DNA from: Streptomyces sp. 1222.5
GTDB lineage: Bacteria > Actinomycetota > Actinomycetes > Streptomycetales > Streptomycetaceae
Assembly (NCBI RefSeq): GCF_900105245.1
Contig: NZ_FNSZ01000001.1
Span: 6,074,001 to 6,138,000, forward strand
Length of the DNA stretch: 64,000 bases
Direction: 5' to 3'
This document shows, one piece after another, positions 1 through 8,586 of the stretch. The position numbers were made by a program, and so were the translations under genes. The notes beneath the pieces were generated by a model. It saw nothing but the letters and a program-made list of their open reading frames with translations. It made no database searches and was not told where the DNA came from. Each line of letters opens with the position of its first letter. Within the stretch, counting starts at the first letter, position 1.

Positions 1-366
1 AACGTTCTCATAAAGACCTTCAATGGCGGGGCTGTACTCGTGAAACTGTCAGACTTCGGCCTCGCCAAAGATAAGAATTCCGAGTACACGCGAACAAAGA
101 CAGAGATGCGTGGAACCTATCGGGATCCTGTCCTGGAGAGCTTTAAGGACTACGGCGTGCGCAATGAAATCTACTCGATCGGTTGGGTGCTTTCCTATAT
201 TTTCAGTGGAAGGGAGGCCCTTCTGTCTCGCGATGACGCGCCGAGCAAGGTTGTACGGAAATGTACGGCGCATGATGTCGCTCATCGGTACGGGAGCGTG
301 CGCGAACTAATCGGTGACGTTGAGGGGATGGAAGCCACCCCACCCCCCGCGGACGCTCCAGCTTGA
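1..366 (+). CDS. Ser/Thr protein kinase, C-terminal part (5' end outside window)
   Basis: An open frame runs from the first base of the window, so the start lies outside it. The first visible residues read NVLI and continue to VKLSDFGLAK, matching the Asn of the catalytic loop and the Mg-binding DFG motif of the Hanks-type kinase fold. An activation loop with GTYRDPVLES and a C-lobe segment with a YSIGWVLSYIFSG helix follow. The visible part is 121 residues and ends in a short Pro/Ala tail with no membrane segment, sensor or PASTA repeat, so the protein is probably cytosolic. Base composition is lower in GC than the rest of the window, which fits transferred DNA. It converges on the next gene. 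The substrate is unknown. Confidence 0.8.
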   Translation, partial: NVLIKTFNGGAVLVKLSDFGLAKDKNSEYTRTKTEMRGTYRDPVLESFKDYGVRNEIYSIGWVLSYIFSGREALLSRDDAPSKVVRKCTAHDVAHRYGSVRELIGDVEGMEATPPPADAPA

Positions 367-520
367 CGAGGCCTCTGGTATCAACTGCTGACGAAACGGT
401 GTTGGACGGGCATGCACGCCAGCGTCCAAGCCTGGCTGCCTCACCAACCGCGGACAGCACCTGAAGCGAGGGGGCATCGAACCCCTAAGCAGGTCTAGTC
501 TTCCGTGGAAACTTTCCTGC

Positions 521-1762
521 TCACACGCCGAACGACCCCAGTAGTAGCCTCTTGCTTGCTTCCTGTGCTGACTGAACCGTTCCGGCTGTGAAAAGCATCT
601 CCTCATCTTCCATGAAAAGACTCATTCGGCCAAAGCTATTAATTTGCATCTCGGTTCCGTGAAGCCTGCCTTGATGAACAGTTCTTGAGCGTTGAGGGTA
701 TGCCTTCGCTAGGTATGTCGCCTGTTCTTCATCAAGGACACCTCGGATGGCATCTTCGAAACGCTTACGGCTGCTGAGTACCATGCCGCACTCCCCGCAT
801 TTCTCAGGGTTCTTGTTGATTTGAGCGAGTGTCTCAACGGCTGCCGTGAAGCAGACCAATGCCATAGAGGGATGGTCTCGTCTAAGCATCAGCCCCTCTT
901 GATGCATGAGCAGCGCGTGCGCCAATCGTGGAATCTGAATGATGATCCGTTCAGCATCGATAATCCACGCTGGCACAGAAATTTTCCTACCGCTATCCCG
1001 GAGGATTTCATCAGCGATAGGGCGCCATGAGTGGCCCTGGAGTGGGGCATCCGCCTCAGAGAAAGAAACGGCGGGGTCGCGGGGCCCTTCGCGAACAGTC
1101 CATGGACTATCCCATGTTAGCGAAAGAAGCGCGCTGAGTCTTCTCAATCGGGCCAGCGCCGTGACCTCACCATCTCTAAGCCAGGTGTAGCAGGAAGTCG
1201 ATCCACGCACCTCGATGGGCCAGTGACAAAATTGCCCAGCCGCCACCCCTATGCCACTTAGAGGAACTCGAGCATCCTCTGAAACGCCATCAGTGAGTGA
1301 GGCAAATGACAAGTCTCCCGCAGTGAAGGGATCTCCGAGGCGCTGCCCGTTCAGCATGTAGGAATCAGGCTGGTACTGGGAGAGGATTGCAATCCACTCC
1401 CTCTCAGTTCGCGTCCCCAAGCGCACGATTGCCGACTCAATCCCCTGGCGCCATACTGCAACTTCCTCGTTGCGTTGTTCCCCTTGGCCGGCCAACGCAA
1501 GCATCAACCCATCCGGGCGATTTATCACCCACAGGCGGGGAAGCTCACGACCGTCGGAGGTGTTGAGCCTCCACTCATCTACTCGCCCAAACCTCTGGTC
1601 CGTTCGCGTCTGGCTGCTGTAGCCGTGATTGAACGTTTGCTGCATGTACTCGAAGAGGTGATGAATAAATTCATCTTTCTCCGCGTCTGGGATTGCCACG
1701 ATTTCGAGTTCTGGAAGTTGCCCCACCCAATGGGGCGTCCAGACCTCAGGACTATTTTCCAT
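521..1762 (-). CDS. Hypothetical protein with HEPN-like C-terminus
   Basis: A 413-residue protein of no family I can name with certainty. It is soluble, with no signal peptide or membrane helix. The C-terminal third resembles ApeA-like HEPN domains: an ALVCFTAAVETLAQI helix, a CGEC pair (Cys322 and Cys325), a second helix, then YPQRSRTVH at about 355-363. RSRTVH fits the R-x4-6-H catalytic motif of HEPN RNases. The N-terminal two thirds look mixed alpha/beta and have no recognisable motif. GC content is clearly below that of the core genes. The ATG start is the first in frame, but no strong ribosome binding site precedes it. The gene converges on the kinase fragment. An anti-phage or toxin-like RNase role is inference from the HEPN motif and the accessory context. 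Confidence 0.6.
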   Translation of the reverse strand: MENSPEVWTPHWVGQLPELEIVAIPDAEKDEFIHHLFEYMQQTFNHGYSSQTRTDQRFGRVDEWRLNTSDGRELPRLWVINRPDGLMLALAGQGEQRNEEVAVWRQGIESAIVRLGTRTEREWIAILSQYQPDSYMLNGQRLGDPFTAGDLSFASLTDGVSEDARVPLSGIGVAAGQFCHWPIEVRGSTSCYTWLRDGEVTALARLRRLSALLSLTWDSPWTVREGPRDPAVSFSEADAPLQGHSWRPIADEILRDSGRKISVPAWIIDAERIIIQIPRLAHALLMHQEGLMLRRDHPSMALVCFTAAVETLAQINKNPEKCGECGMVLSSRKRFEDAIRGVLDEEQATYLAKAYPQRSRTVHQGRLHGTEMQINSFGRMSLFMEDEEMLFTAGTVQSAQEASKRLLLGSFGV

Positions 1763-2111
1763 CAGGTCAATATAGGGCTAGGGGCGCGGCATCACCATCG
1801 ATTTTGGTGAAGTGGGGACCTCCAGACAGTGGCACAATCGCCAATGCCGAGGATTGATCAACTACTACGATGAGCTTGGTGAGGTCGATCCTCGGTCCTT
1901 CACCCAGGTCAGTGCCCAAGAGGTCCACACGATCGCACCCTCTCAAGCTGAGGGCTCACTGATGTCGTGGCCCATCAGCCCAGCTGCGCCCCCGAGCAAC
2001 CGCCTTGAGCCGCCGTGCATCGCTGCGCGGAGTAGTGCGCCTTCCGCAGAGCACACGTGCCTAGTAATCCTGCGCTGGTCCGCACAACGTTCGAGACCGG
2101 GGGTGGGAGAC
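1763..2111. other. Intergenic stretch, accessory region
   Basis: A 349-base stretch between the HEPN-like gene and the small zinc-finger gene. The plus-strand frame of the zinc-finger gene stays open back to 1812, but the translation there has no domain-like character and the better start is at its 3' end. I see no RNA gene, clear hairpin or repeat. Confidence 0.4.
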
Positions 2112-2288
2112 GTGGCTCGTACGCAGTCCAGATGTGGAGCGCTCACGGAGAAGGGCACTAGGTGCCGGCGGCTCGCGATGGTCGGTGCGTCGCGATGCAA
2201 CCTGCACCGTGGCGAGTGGTCGTCGTACACCATCGAGAAGCGCAAGGAAGCCGAACGCAAGGCGAAGATGCGCAAGCGTCGCAAGTGA
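2112..2288 (+). CDS. Small Cys/His zinc-finger-like protein, phage type
   Basis: A 58-residue basic protein. The N-terminal half has spaced ligands Cys8, Cys18, Cys29 and His32 in the pattern CGALTEKGTRC ... SRCNLHRG. This is the arrangement seen in small phage and mobile-element proteins of the HGG type (C-x-A-x-T-x-x-G-x-x-C ... C-x-x-H-x-G). The C-terminal half is a Lys/Arg-rich helix. The GTG start was chosen because GGGAG lies just upstream and the conserved part begins there, although the frame stays open back to 1812. The role is unknown. Its presence supports a mobile element at this end of the window. Confidence 0.55.
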   Translation: MARTQSRCGALTEKGTRCRRLAMVGASRCNLHRGEWSSYTIEKRKEAERKAKMRKRRK

Positions 2289-2897
2289 CCTCAGCTGATA
2301 TGAGGTGACATCCATAACAGATATCAAAGACAGCGGACAGCGGACAGCGGCGGCACCGTGCGGTCTGACACGGCCACGGCCGCACTGCGCGGCACAGGTG
2401 GACAGGCGGTCAGACCGGAACTCCCGCGTGGCTCGTCGCCGCAAGGGGCGCGCCTTCGATCACTCCTGATGTTCACAGGTGTTCGGCGCCGACAGCGCCG
2501 ATCGCCTCATAGCGCCCGGGAGGGGTTACCCCGTCCGTATTAGGTGCGTCTGAGTGGCTGATGCTGGGCCGTCCCTGGGCCGTCGAAGGGTGGCCCACGG
2601 CGGCCAACGACGACCGATGACGGCCGCTCGATTGATGGTCAGCGCGGCTCTGACGCCGATCGCGCGAGGTCGCTCGAGGCCGTCCTCACTTCCTGCGCAA
2701 CAAGAAGTCGGAGTGGGAGGAGTACCGGTCCGAGGTGACGGCATTCGAGCTGCGCAAGAACCTGCCCGTGCTGTAGGGGCGGGCCGGGGCGGCCTCTGTC
2801 CAGCCGGCAAGCGGGGCCTGCAGCCGTCTGTTCCGGGACCCGGGTGCTTGCCATGCCTCCAGGGGCCGTCCGTGAGCCGTCTGTGCGGGAGCAGCCC
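2289..2897. other. Intergenic junction region
   Basis: About 600 bases with no intact gene. The notable content is the 3' tail of a glutamine-synthetase-like gene, annotated separately. A short tandem of ACAGCGGAC units lies near 2331-2350 (agacagcggacagcggacagcgg). Base composition shifts from the low-GC left side to typical streptomycete GC across this stretch, so the element boundary is probably within it. Confidence 0.5.
2687..2776 (+). pseudogene. 3'-terminal remnant of a glutamine synthetase-like gene (glnA2-like)
   Basis: Twenty-nine codons followed by TAG encode HFLRNKKSEWEEYRSEVTAF and then ELRKNLPVL. This is the conserved C-terminus of type I glutamine synthetase-like proteins, where the LRNK, EW..Y and VT..E elements close the fold. 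Upstream in the same frame the match stops and a TGA occurs at 2651-2653, so no enzyme body is present. In S. coelicolor a glutamine synthetase-like gene, glnA2 (SCO2241), lies near glnE, which is 12 kb away here. The fragment is most simply the displaced 3' end left when an element integrated into that gene. A deletion scar would look similar. Confidence 0.75.
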
Positions 2898-3521
2898 ATG
2901 GCAGGCTCATGTCGCATGATCGATGAATTCGCGAAGGACAACCTGCACGGGCGACTGCGGCGGGACCGCAAGGCGCTGCTCTGGAAACTCGACGGCCTGT
3001 CCGAATACGACGCCCGCCGACCTTTGACAGCTACCGGGACCAACCTCCTCGGCCTGGTCAAACACGTGGCCACCGTCGAGGCCAGGTACTTCGGCGAGGT
3101 CTTCGACCGCCCTTCCCCGGAACCGCTGCCCCGGTGGCAGGACTCCGACGGCAGCGATCTGTGGGCGACCGAGGACGAGACCCGCGATCAGATCATCGGG
3201 TTCTACCGGCGCACATGGGAACACTCGGACGCGACGATCGACGAGCTTCCCCTCGATGCCCCCGGCCACGTGCCGTGGTGGCCGGAGCCTTGCCCCAACA
3301 CGAACCTGTTCGCCGTCATGGTCCATGTCCTCGGCGAGTCCATCCGGCATGCCGGGCACGCCGATATCCTGCGCGAGGCCCTCGACGGCCGGACCGGGGT
3401 GCGCGCCGAGAACGAGCAGCAGATCGACGAGGAAGCCCGTGCGGCCCACTGCGCGAAGATCGAGCAGGCCGCCAGGTCGGCCGCACCGATCAAGGCTCAG
3501 AGGTTGTCTCGCGTGACGTGA
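2898..3521 (+). CDS. DinB/DUF664 family protein
   Basis: A 207-residue protein of the DinB-like four-helix-bundle superfamily (DUF664 type). Family elements visible are the N-terminal LLWKLDGLSEYDARRPLT helix-turn, NLLGLVKHVATVEARYFGE with the first metal-type His, and a later HVLGESIRHAGHADILRE helix with further His residues. Related proteins include bacillithiol and mycothiol S-transferases and uncharacterised stress proteins. The spaced His residues suggest a bound divalent metal. The ATG at 2898 is preferred because GGGAG lies eight bases before it. A GTG at 2844 and an ATG at 2916 are alternatives. It is the first intact gene after the synthetase remnant. The substrate cannot be told from sequence. 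Confidence 0.8.
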   Translation: MAGSCRMIDEFAKDNLHGRLRRDRKALLWKLDGLSEYDARRPLTATGTNLLGLVKHVATVEARYFGEVFDRPSPEPLPRWQDSDGSDLWATEDETRDQIIGFYRRTWEHSDATIDELPLDAPGHVPWWPEPCPNTNLFAVMVHVLGESIRHAGHADILREALDGRTGVRAENEQQIDEEARAAHCAKIEQAARSAAPIKAQRLSRVT

Positions 3522-3611
3522 AGTTCGTGCGGCACCATGCCCTCAGGCAGGCCGTCCGCGGCCTGCCGGGTCCGTGCGTCGGCTTCCTCGCAGCGGTGTT
3601 ATCAAGGGTGT

Positions 3612-6413
3612 ATGGAAGCATTTTCCGGGCGCCCACGGGGTCCGGAACGACATCCGCCCGTCGGGGGCTCGCGCGCACGTCGCGCCTCCCTGCTGGACCT
3701 GCGCAGTGCGGCCGGTCAGATGTTCCTTCTCCAGGTCGTGATCGTGGTCCTGCTGGTCGTGGCCGCCGTGGGGGTCATGGTGCTCCAGGCGGCGAATGAC
3801 GCCTTGCAGCAGGGGCGCAGGGAGTCGATCATCGTGGCGCAGTCGTTCGCGAGCGCTCCTGGCGTGGCCGAGGCGCTGCAGAGCCCGGATCCGACGGCGG
3901 TGCTCCAGCCTCGGGCCGAGGAGGCGCGCAAGCGCGCGGGCGTGGACTTCGTCATCGTCATGAACACGGACGGGATTCGTTATACGTATCCCTACCCGCG
4001 GGAGATCGGGAAGAAGTTCGTCGGCACCATCGAACCGGCGCTGAAGGGCCGTACCGTCGTCGAGCAGGCCGGCGGGCCACCGCTGCCCGCGGGCAAGGGG
4101 ACGGACGTGCAGGCGGTGGTCCCGGTGACCGACTCGCACGGCAAGGTGGTCGGCCTGGTCTCCGCCGGAATCACGGTCAGGAACGTGGCGGGGCTGTGGC
4201 TGCCGGAGGTGCCGATCATCCTGGGCAGCGGCGTGGCCGCGCTGGCGCTGGCCGTGACGGGAACGAGGTTCGTGTCCCGGCGGCTGCGGCGGCAGACGTA
4301 CGGCATGGCCCCGGTGGAGCTGGCGGAGTTGTACAGGCACCACGACGCGGTCCTGCACGCGGTGCGGGAAGGAGTGTTGATCACCGACGCCGACGGACGA
4401 CTGCTGATGGCCAACGACGAGGCGACACGGCTGCTCGGACTGCCGGCGGACCCGCGGGGGCGCCCGGTGCAGGAGCTGGGACTGCCGGAGCCGATCACGC
4501 GTCTGCTGTCGTCGCCGGAGGCGGTCACCGACGAGGTCCTTCTCGTGAGGGACCGGTTGCTGGCGGTGAACAAGCGGCCGACGTACCCGCAGGCCGATCC
4601 GGAGGGCAGCGTGGTGACTCTGCGGGACACCACGGAGCTGGCGGCGGTCTCGGGGCGGGCCGAGGTCGCGCGGGAGCGGCTGAAGCTGCTGTACGAGGCC
4701 GGGGTGGGGATCGGGACCACGCTGGATGTGGAGCGTACGGCCCAGGAGCTGGCCGACGTGGCGGTGCCGCAGTTCGCCGACCTCGTCACGGTGGATCTGC
4801 TCGAAGCGGTGCTGCGGGGGTGGGAGCCGACGGCGGAGGGCTGGCGGCATCTGCGCCGGGCGGCGATCGGCGGCGACCGGCGGATGATTCCGGTGTATCC
4901 GCGGGGCCAGATGATCTCGTTCGCGCGTCGAACGCCGCAGATGCGGGCGCTGCAGGAGCGACGGGTGACGCTCGAGGCGGACCTGCGGCAGGCACAGGGC
5001 TGGCGGGAACAAGATCCGGAGCGCGCCAGGAGGGCCCTGGAGCGCGGGTTGCGTTCGCTGGTGGCCGTGCCACTGCGGGCGCGGAACGCAACGCTGGGCG
5101 TGGCGAACTTCTACCGGACGGTGGATTCCGCGGCGTTCGAGCCGGATGACCTCACCTTCGCGGAGGAACTGGCCGCGCGGGCGGCGGTGGCCATCGACAA
5201 CGCCCGGAGGTTCACCCGGGAGCACGCGATGGCGGTGACGCTGCAGCGCAGCCTGCTGCCGCGGCGGCAGCCGGAGCAGGACGCACTGGAGGTGGCCTGG
5301 CGGTACATGCCTGCGGAGGCCGGGGTGGGCGGGGACTGGTTCGACATCATCCCGCTTCCGGGCGCTCGCGTGGCTCTGGTGATGGGCGACGTCGTCGGTC
5401 ACGGGCTGCACGCGGCGGCGACGATGGGCCGGCTGCGCACCGCGGTGCACAACTTCTCCACCCTGGACCTGCCTGTGGACGAGGTGCTCGGGAACCTGGA
5501 CGACCTGGTCGTCCGCATGGACAACGAGGAGCACACGGACGATGCCTGGGACGGCCAGGAAGGCGAGGGCGTGACCGGAGCGACCTGCCTCTACGCGGTC
5601 TACGACCCGGTGGTGGAGGCCTGCACGATGGCCCGTGCGGGGCATCCGGGGCCGGTGGTGGTGCGCCCGGACGGGACGGTCACCTGTCCTGACGTGCCGG
5701 CCTCGGCGCCGCTCGGCCTGGGCGGCTACCCCTTCGAGACCGTGGAACTGTCCCTGCCGGAGGGTTCGCAACTGGTGCTGTACACCGACGGCCTCGTGGA
5801 GGACCGTACCCAGGACATCGACGTCGGGATGGAGCGACTGCGCCGGGCGTTGGGCGAGTCCGGGGGCCGCTCGCCGGAGGAGACGTGTCGAGCGGTGATC
5901 GACTCATTGAAGCCGTCGCCCTCCTCCGACGACATCGCGCTGTTGACGGCACGTACCCGGAGGTTCCCGCGCTCGCACGTGGCCATGTGGGACGTGCCGC
6001 CGGACCCGGCGGTGGTTCCCTCGGTACGGGCGCGCTGCCGGGAGAGGTTGCTGGAGTGGGGGCTGGAGGAGACCGCATTCGCCACGGAGCTGATCGTCAG
6101 TGAGTTGGTGACGAACGCGATCCGGTACGGCTCGCCACCGGTCGGCGTACGGCTGCTCCACGGACGGTGTCTGATCTGCGAGGTGTCGGACGGAAGCGGC
6201 ACGTCGCCGCGCATGCGGCGGGCGGCGACCACCGACGAAGGCGGGCGGGGACTGTTCCTGGTGGCGCAGTTCGCCCAGCGATGGGGGACGCGGTACACCC
6301 CTCACGGCAAGGTCATCTGGACGGAGCAGCTTCTCCACGACGGCGCATCCGCCGCCTCGGGCCTCGCCCCGGTCGACTTTCTTCTCGACCAGTTCGACGA
6401 TCCCGGCCTGTGA
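3612..6413 (+). CDS. Membrane-bound PAS/GAF/SpoIIE-type phosphatase with HATPase domain
   Basis: A 933-residue multidomain regulator. A first membrane helix (about 37-59) and a second (about 198-220) bracket an extracytoplasmic sensor domain of the Cache/DctS type. A PAS domain (about 242-340, GVLITDADGRLLMAN), a GAF domain (about 356-533), a PP2C/SpoIIE phosphatase domain (about 540-785, with GGDWFD and VMGDVVGHG metal-binding motifs) and an RsbW-type HATPase domain (about 793-910, with ELIVSELVTNAIRYG and GGRGL) follow. Such proteins dephosphorylate and may rephosphorylate anti-sigma-factor antagonists in response to signals. The ATG at 3612 has AAGGG just upstream; the frame is open back to 3537. 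No antagonist or sigma gene is adjacent, so the partner is unknown. Confidence 0.88.
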   Translation: MEAFSGRPRGPERHPPVGGSRARRASLLDLRSAAGQMFLLQVVIVVLLVVAAVGVMVLQAANDALQQGRRESIIVAQSFASAPGVAEALQSPDPTAVLQPRAEEARKRAGVDFVIVMNTDGIRYTYPYPREIGKKFVGTIEPALKGRTVVEQAGGPPLPAGKGTDVQAVVPVTDSHGKVVGLVSAGITVRNVAGLWLPEVPIILGSGVAALALAVTGTRFVSRRLRRQTYGMAPVELAELYRHHDAVLHAVREGVLITDADGRLLMANDEATRLLGLPADPRGRPVQELGLPEPITRLLSSPEAVTDEVLLVRDRLLAVNKRPTYPQADPEGSVVTLRDTTELAAVSGRAEVARERLKLLYEAGVGIGTTLDVERTAQELADVAVPQFADLVTVDLLEAVLRGWEPTAEGWRHLRRAAIGGDRRMIPVYPRGQMISFARRTPQMRALQERRVTLEADLRQAQGWREQDPERARRALERGLRSLVAVPLRARNATLGVANFYRTVDSAAFEPDDLTFAEELAARAAVAIDNARRFTREHAMAVTLQRSLLPRRQPEQDALEVAWRYMPAEAGVGGDWFDIIPLPGARVALVMGDVVGHGLHAAATMGRLRTAVHNFSTLDLPVDEVLGNLDDLVVRMDNEEHTDDAWDGQEGEGVTGATCLYAVYDPVVEACTMARAGHPGPVVVRPDGTVTCPDVPASAPLGLGGYPFETVELSLPEGSQLVLYTDGLVEDRTQDIDVGMERLRRALGESGGRSPEETCRAVIDSLKPSPSSDDIALLTARTRRFPRSHVAMWDVPPDPAVVPSVRARCRERLLEWGLEETAFATELIVSELVTNAIRYGSPPVGVRLLHGRCLICEVSDGSGTSPRMRRAATTDEGGRGLFLVAQFAQRWGTRYTPHGKVIWTEQLLHDGASAASGLAPVDFLLDQFDDPGL

Positions 6414-6641
6414 GCCGCCCCGCCGCTTTCGGTCCTCCATGCAATCAGCCGATCGGATCGTCAGATCGATGTTCGGCATCGATACGTTCGGCAGGAAGGC
6501 AGAAGGAGCGGAAGAACCGGAGGTGCGGTATGGGGAGGCCCGTCGATCGCGTGGATGCCGTCGGTCGGGCGGCACGAGGACGGCGTCGCCGCCCGCTGGA
6601 CCCGGGAGCTGGTGCGATGACCGCGTGCGAAGTGCCTCGTC

Positions 6642-8189
6642 GTGCCTTCCGCGGGTGAGGAGACGGTCAGCCCTCTGTCCTTCAGGGAACTGCAAGCGAT
6701 CGCTCTCGCCTCCACGATGACGTCGCTCGACCGGACCGTGGTCGTCATCGCTCTCCCGTCCATGGCCCACGACTTGGGATTCGGGCTGGTGGCGGCTCAC
6801 TGGATCATCAGTGTCTACGTGCTGACCACGGCTGCACTCGTCCTCCTCGGAGGGCGCCTCGGGAGCACGATCGGGCTCATGCGGACCTTTCGCTGCGGGG
6901 TGCTGGTGTTCACACTCGCGTCGGTCGCATGTGCGATGGTGCCGACCGCAGGTACCGCGTTTGCGGCCCTGGTCGGCTTCAGGGCTCTGCAGGGGGCCGG
7001 CGCGGCCCTGATGTGGCCCGTCGCCATCCCGATGGTGACGGGCGCCTTCGAAAAGGCGAGTCAGGGCCGGGTGGTCGCCTTGTTCTGCGGTGTGTCCCAG
7101 TTCGGCGGAGCCCTGGGGCCTGTGGTGGGTGGAGCCGTCACAGGGGCGCTCGGATGGCGTTACGTATTCTGGCTCAACATCCCGCTCGGTGTCCTCGCGT
7201 TCATCCTCACTTTGCGTGGTACTCCCGGTCCACGGCCGACCGGGGACCGGCCGCACTTCACCCAGCTGTTCCTCCTGGTGCCGGGTATCTGCCTTGTCGT
7301 ACTGGCTCTTCAGCAGAGTGCGGAATGGGGCGTGGCGTCATGGCGATTCTGTGCGTCGCTGTGTGCCGGCCTGCTGATCACCTGCGTCTTCTGCCGCGCC
7401 ACTCTGCGGTCCCGCCACCCCCAGGTCGACCTGCGACTTCTCGCCGGGCGACGGTTCGGCGCGGACGTGCTGGTCAATTGCGGCCTGCAACTCGGTCTTT
7501 TCGCCGTGTTCGTCAACAGCGCGCTCTACATTCAAGAGGTGCTGCGTTTCTCTCCCCTGCGGGCCGGAATCGCACAGATGCCCCTCCTCGTCGGCGTCAT
7601 CCTGGGGACCCAGGCGGCCGGTTACCTGTTCGACCGCACAGGTAATGCCAGGGTCCCCGTGCTGTGCGGACTGGTCTGCGCGATCGCGGGGGTGGGGATG
7701 TGGATCGCGGCACTGTCCTGTACGTCCTACTTCTGGCACCTGCCGGGCATGGTGCTCTGCGGGCTGGGGGCCGGCACGCAGGCGTCGGTGAAGGCCGACG
7801 CCATGAACGGGGTGCCTGCGCTTCGGAGACCCGACGCGTCCGGGCTGCTCGCCGTGACGCAGCAACTCTCCGCCGTGGTGGGCCTCGCGGTCGCCGGAAC
7901 GGCCACTGCGACACACGTGCGAGCGGATGCCGGACCGGCCCTCGTCGACACACAGGCCGTGACCGCGGGGTTCCTGGTCTCCCTGGGCTTTCTGGTGGTG
8001 ACCCTCGGCGGAGCGGCCTTGTACATGGGCCGGTGCCGCTCGATCACCGGTCGGCGCTGCGCTCGCGGGGCCGGCGGTCACGAACCGTCGGCCCCAGGGG
8101 TGCGCCCGTGCCCTTTCGTCAGGGGGTGCGGGGAGCTTCCCGCGGCGGGGTCGTGGTCGCCGGCTGGACCACGCACAGGGCCCAGATGA
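6642..8189 (+). CDS. MFS transporter, DHA2 (EmrB/QacA) type
   Basis: A 515-residue integral membrane protein with about 14 hydrophobic segments. Hallmarks of the drug:H+ antiporter-2 family are LDRTVVVIALPSM in the first helix (motif D1), GGRLGSTIGLMRTF as loop motif A, and GALGPVVGGAVTG as antiporter motif C. It probably exports a toxic or secondary metabolite by proton exchange. The start is a GTG with only a weak ribosome binding site, and a start nearer the first helix cannot be excluded. The last 71 bases overlap the converging downstream gene. The hydrophilic C-terminal 50 residues look like read-through beyond the conserved fold. The substrate is unknown. Confidence 0.85.
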   Translation: MPSAGEETVSPLSFRELQAIALASTMTSLDRTVVVIALPSMAHDLGFGLVAAHWIISVYVLTTAALVLLGGRLGSTIGLMRTFRCGVLVFTLASVACAMVPTAGTAFAALVGFRALQGAGAALMWPVAIPMVTGAFEKASQGRVVALFCGVSQFGGALGPVVGGAVTGALGWRYVFWLNIPLGVLAFILTLRGTPGPRPTGDRPHFTQLFLLVPGICLVVLALQQSAEWGVASWRFCASLCAGLLITCVFCRATLRSRHPQVDLRLLAGRRFGADVLVNCGLQLGLFAVFVNSALYIQEVLRFSPLRAGIAQMPLLVGVILGTQAAGYLFDRTGNARVPVLCGLVCAIAGVGMWIAALSCTSYFWHLPGMVLCGLGAGTQASVKADAMNGVPALRRPDASGLLAVTQQLSAVVGLAVAGTATATHVRADAGPALVDTQAVTAGFLVSLGFLVVTLGGAALYMGRCRSITGRRCARGAGGHEPSAPGVRPCPFVRGCGELPAAGSWSPAGPRTGPR

Positions 8190-8556
8190 CGACTCCCGCG
8201 AAGGCGATCATCAGGGTGGACCAGATGGGGGAGTACGGCAGGGAGAGGAAGTTGGCGATGATGATCAGGCCGGCGATGACGATGCCGGAGATCCGCGCCC
8301 ACTTCGCCGTCTGGAACAGCCCCATGCTCACCACCACGGCGACGGCGCCCAGGATGAGGGTGACCCAGCCCCAGCCGGTCAGGTCGAAGCGGAAGACGTA
8401 GCCGTTCGCCGCGATGAACACGTCGTCCTCGGCTATGCCCATGATGCCGCGGAAGATGTCGATCACCCCGGCGACCATCAGCATGACGGCGCCGAAGAGC
8501 ATCAGACCGCTGGCCCAGTGCTGCTTCCTGGCCTCTGTGGTGTGTGTCGTGGTCAT
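8119..8556 (-). CDS. Small four-helix integral membrane protein (DUF7144-like)
   Basis: A 145-residue protein with four predicted membrane helices beginning with WASGLMLFGAVMLMVAGVID. A short FRGIMGIAEDDVF loop follows the first helix. This pattern is common in an uncharacterised actinobacterial family, often annotated as a DUF7144 membrane protein. It starts at ATG and shares direction with the upstream SHOCT-domain gene 30 bases away, so the two probably form an operon. The 3' end overlaps the converging MFS gene. No function can be assigned. Confidence 0.75.
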   Translation of the reverse strand: MTTTHTTEARKQHWASGLMLFGAVMLMVAGVIDIFRGIMGIAEDDVFIAANGYVFRFDLTGWGWVTLILGAVAVVVSMGLFQTAKWARISGIVIAGLIIIANFLSLPYSPIWSTLMIAFAGVVIWALCVVQPATTTPPREAPRTP

Positions 8557-8586
8557 GTCTTTGCCTCGCTTGCTGTCGTCCGGTGA

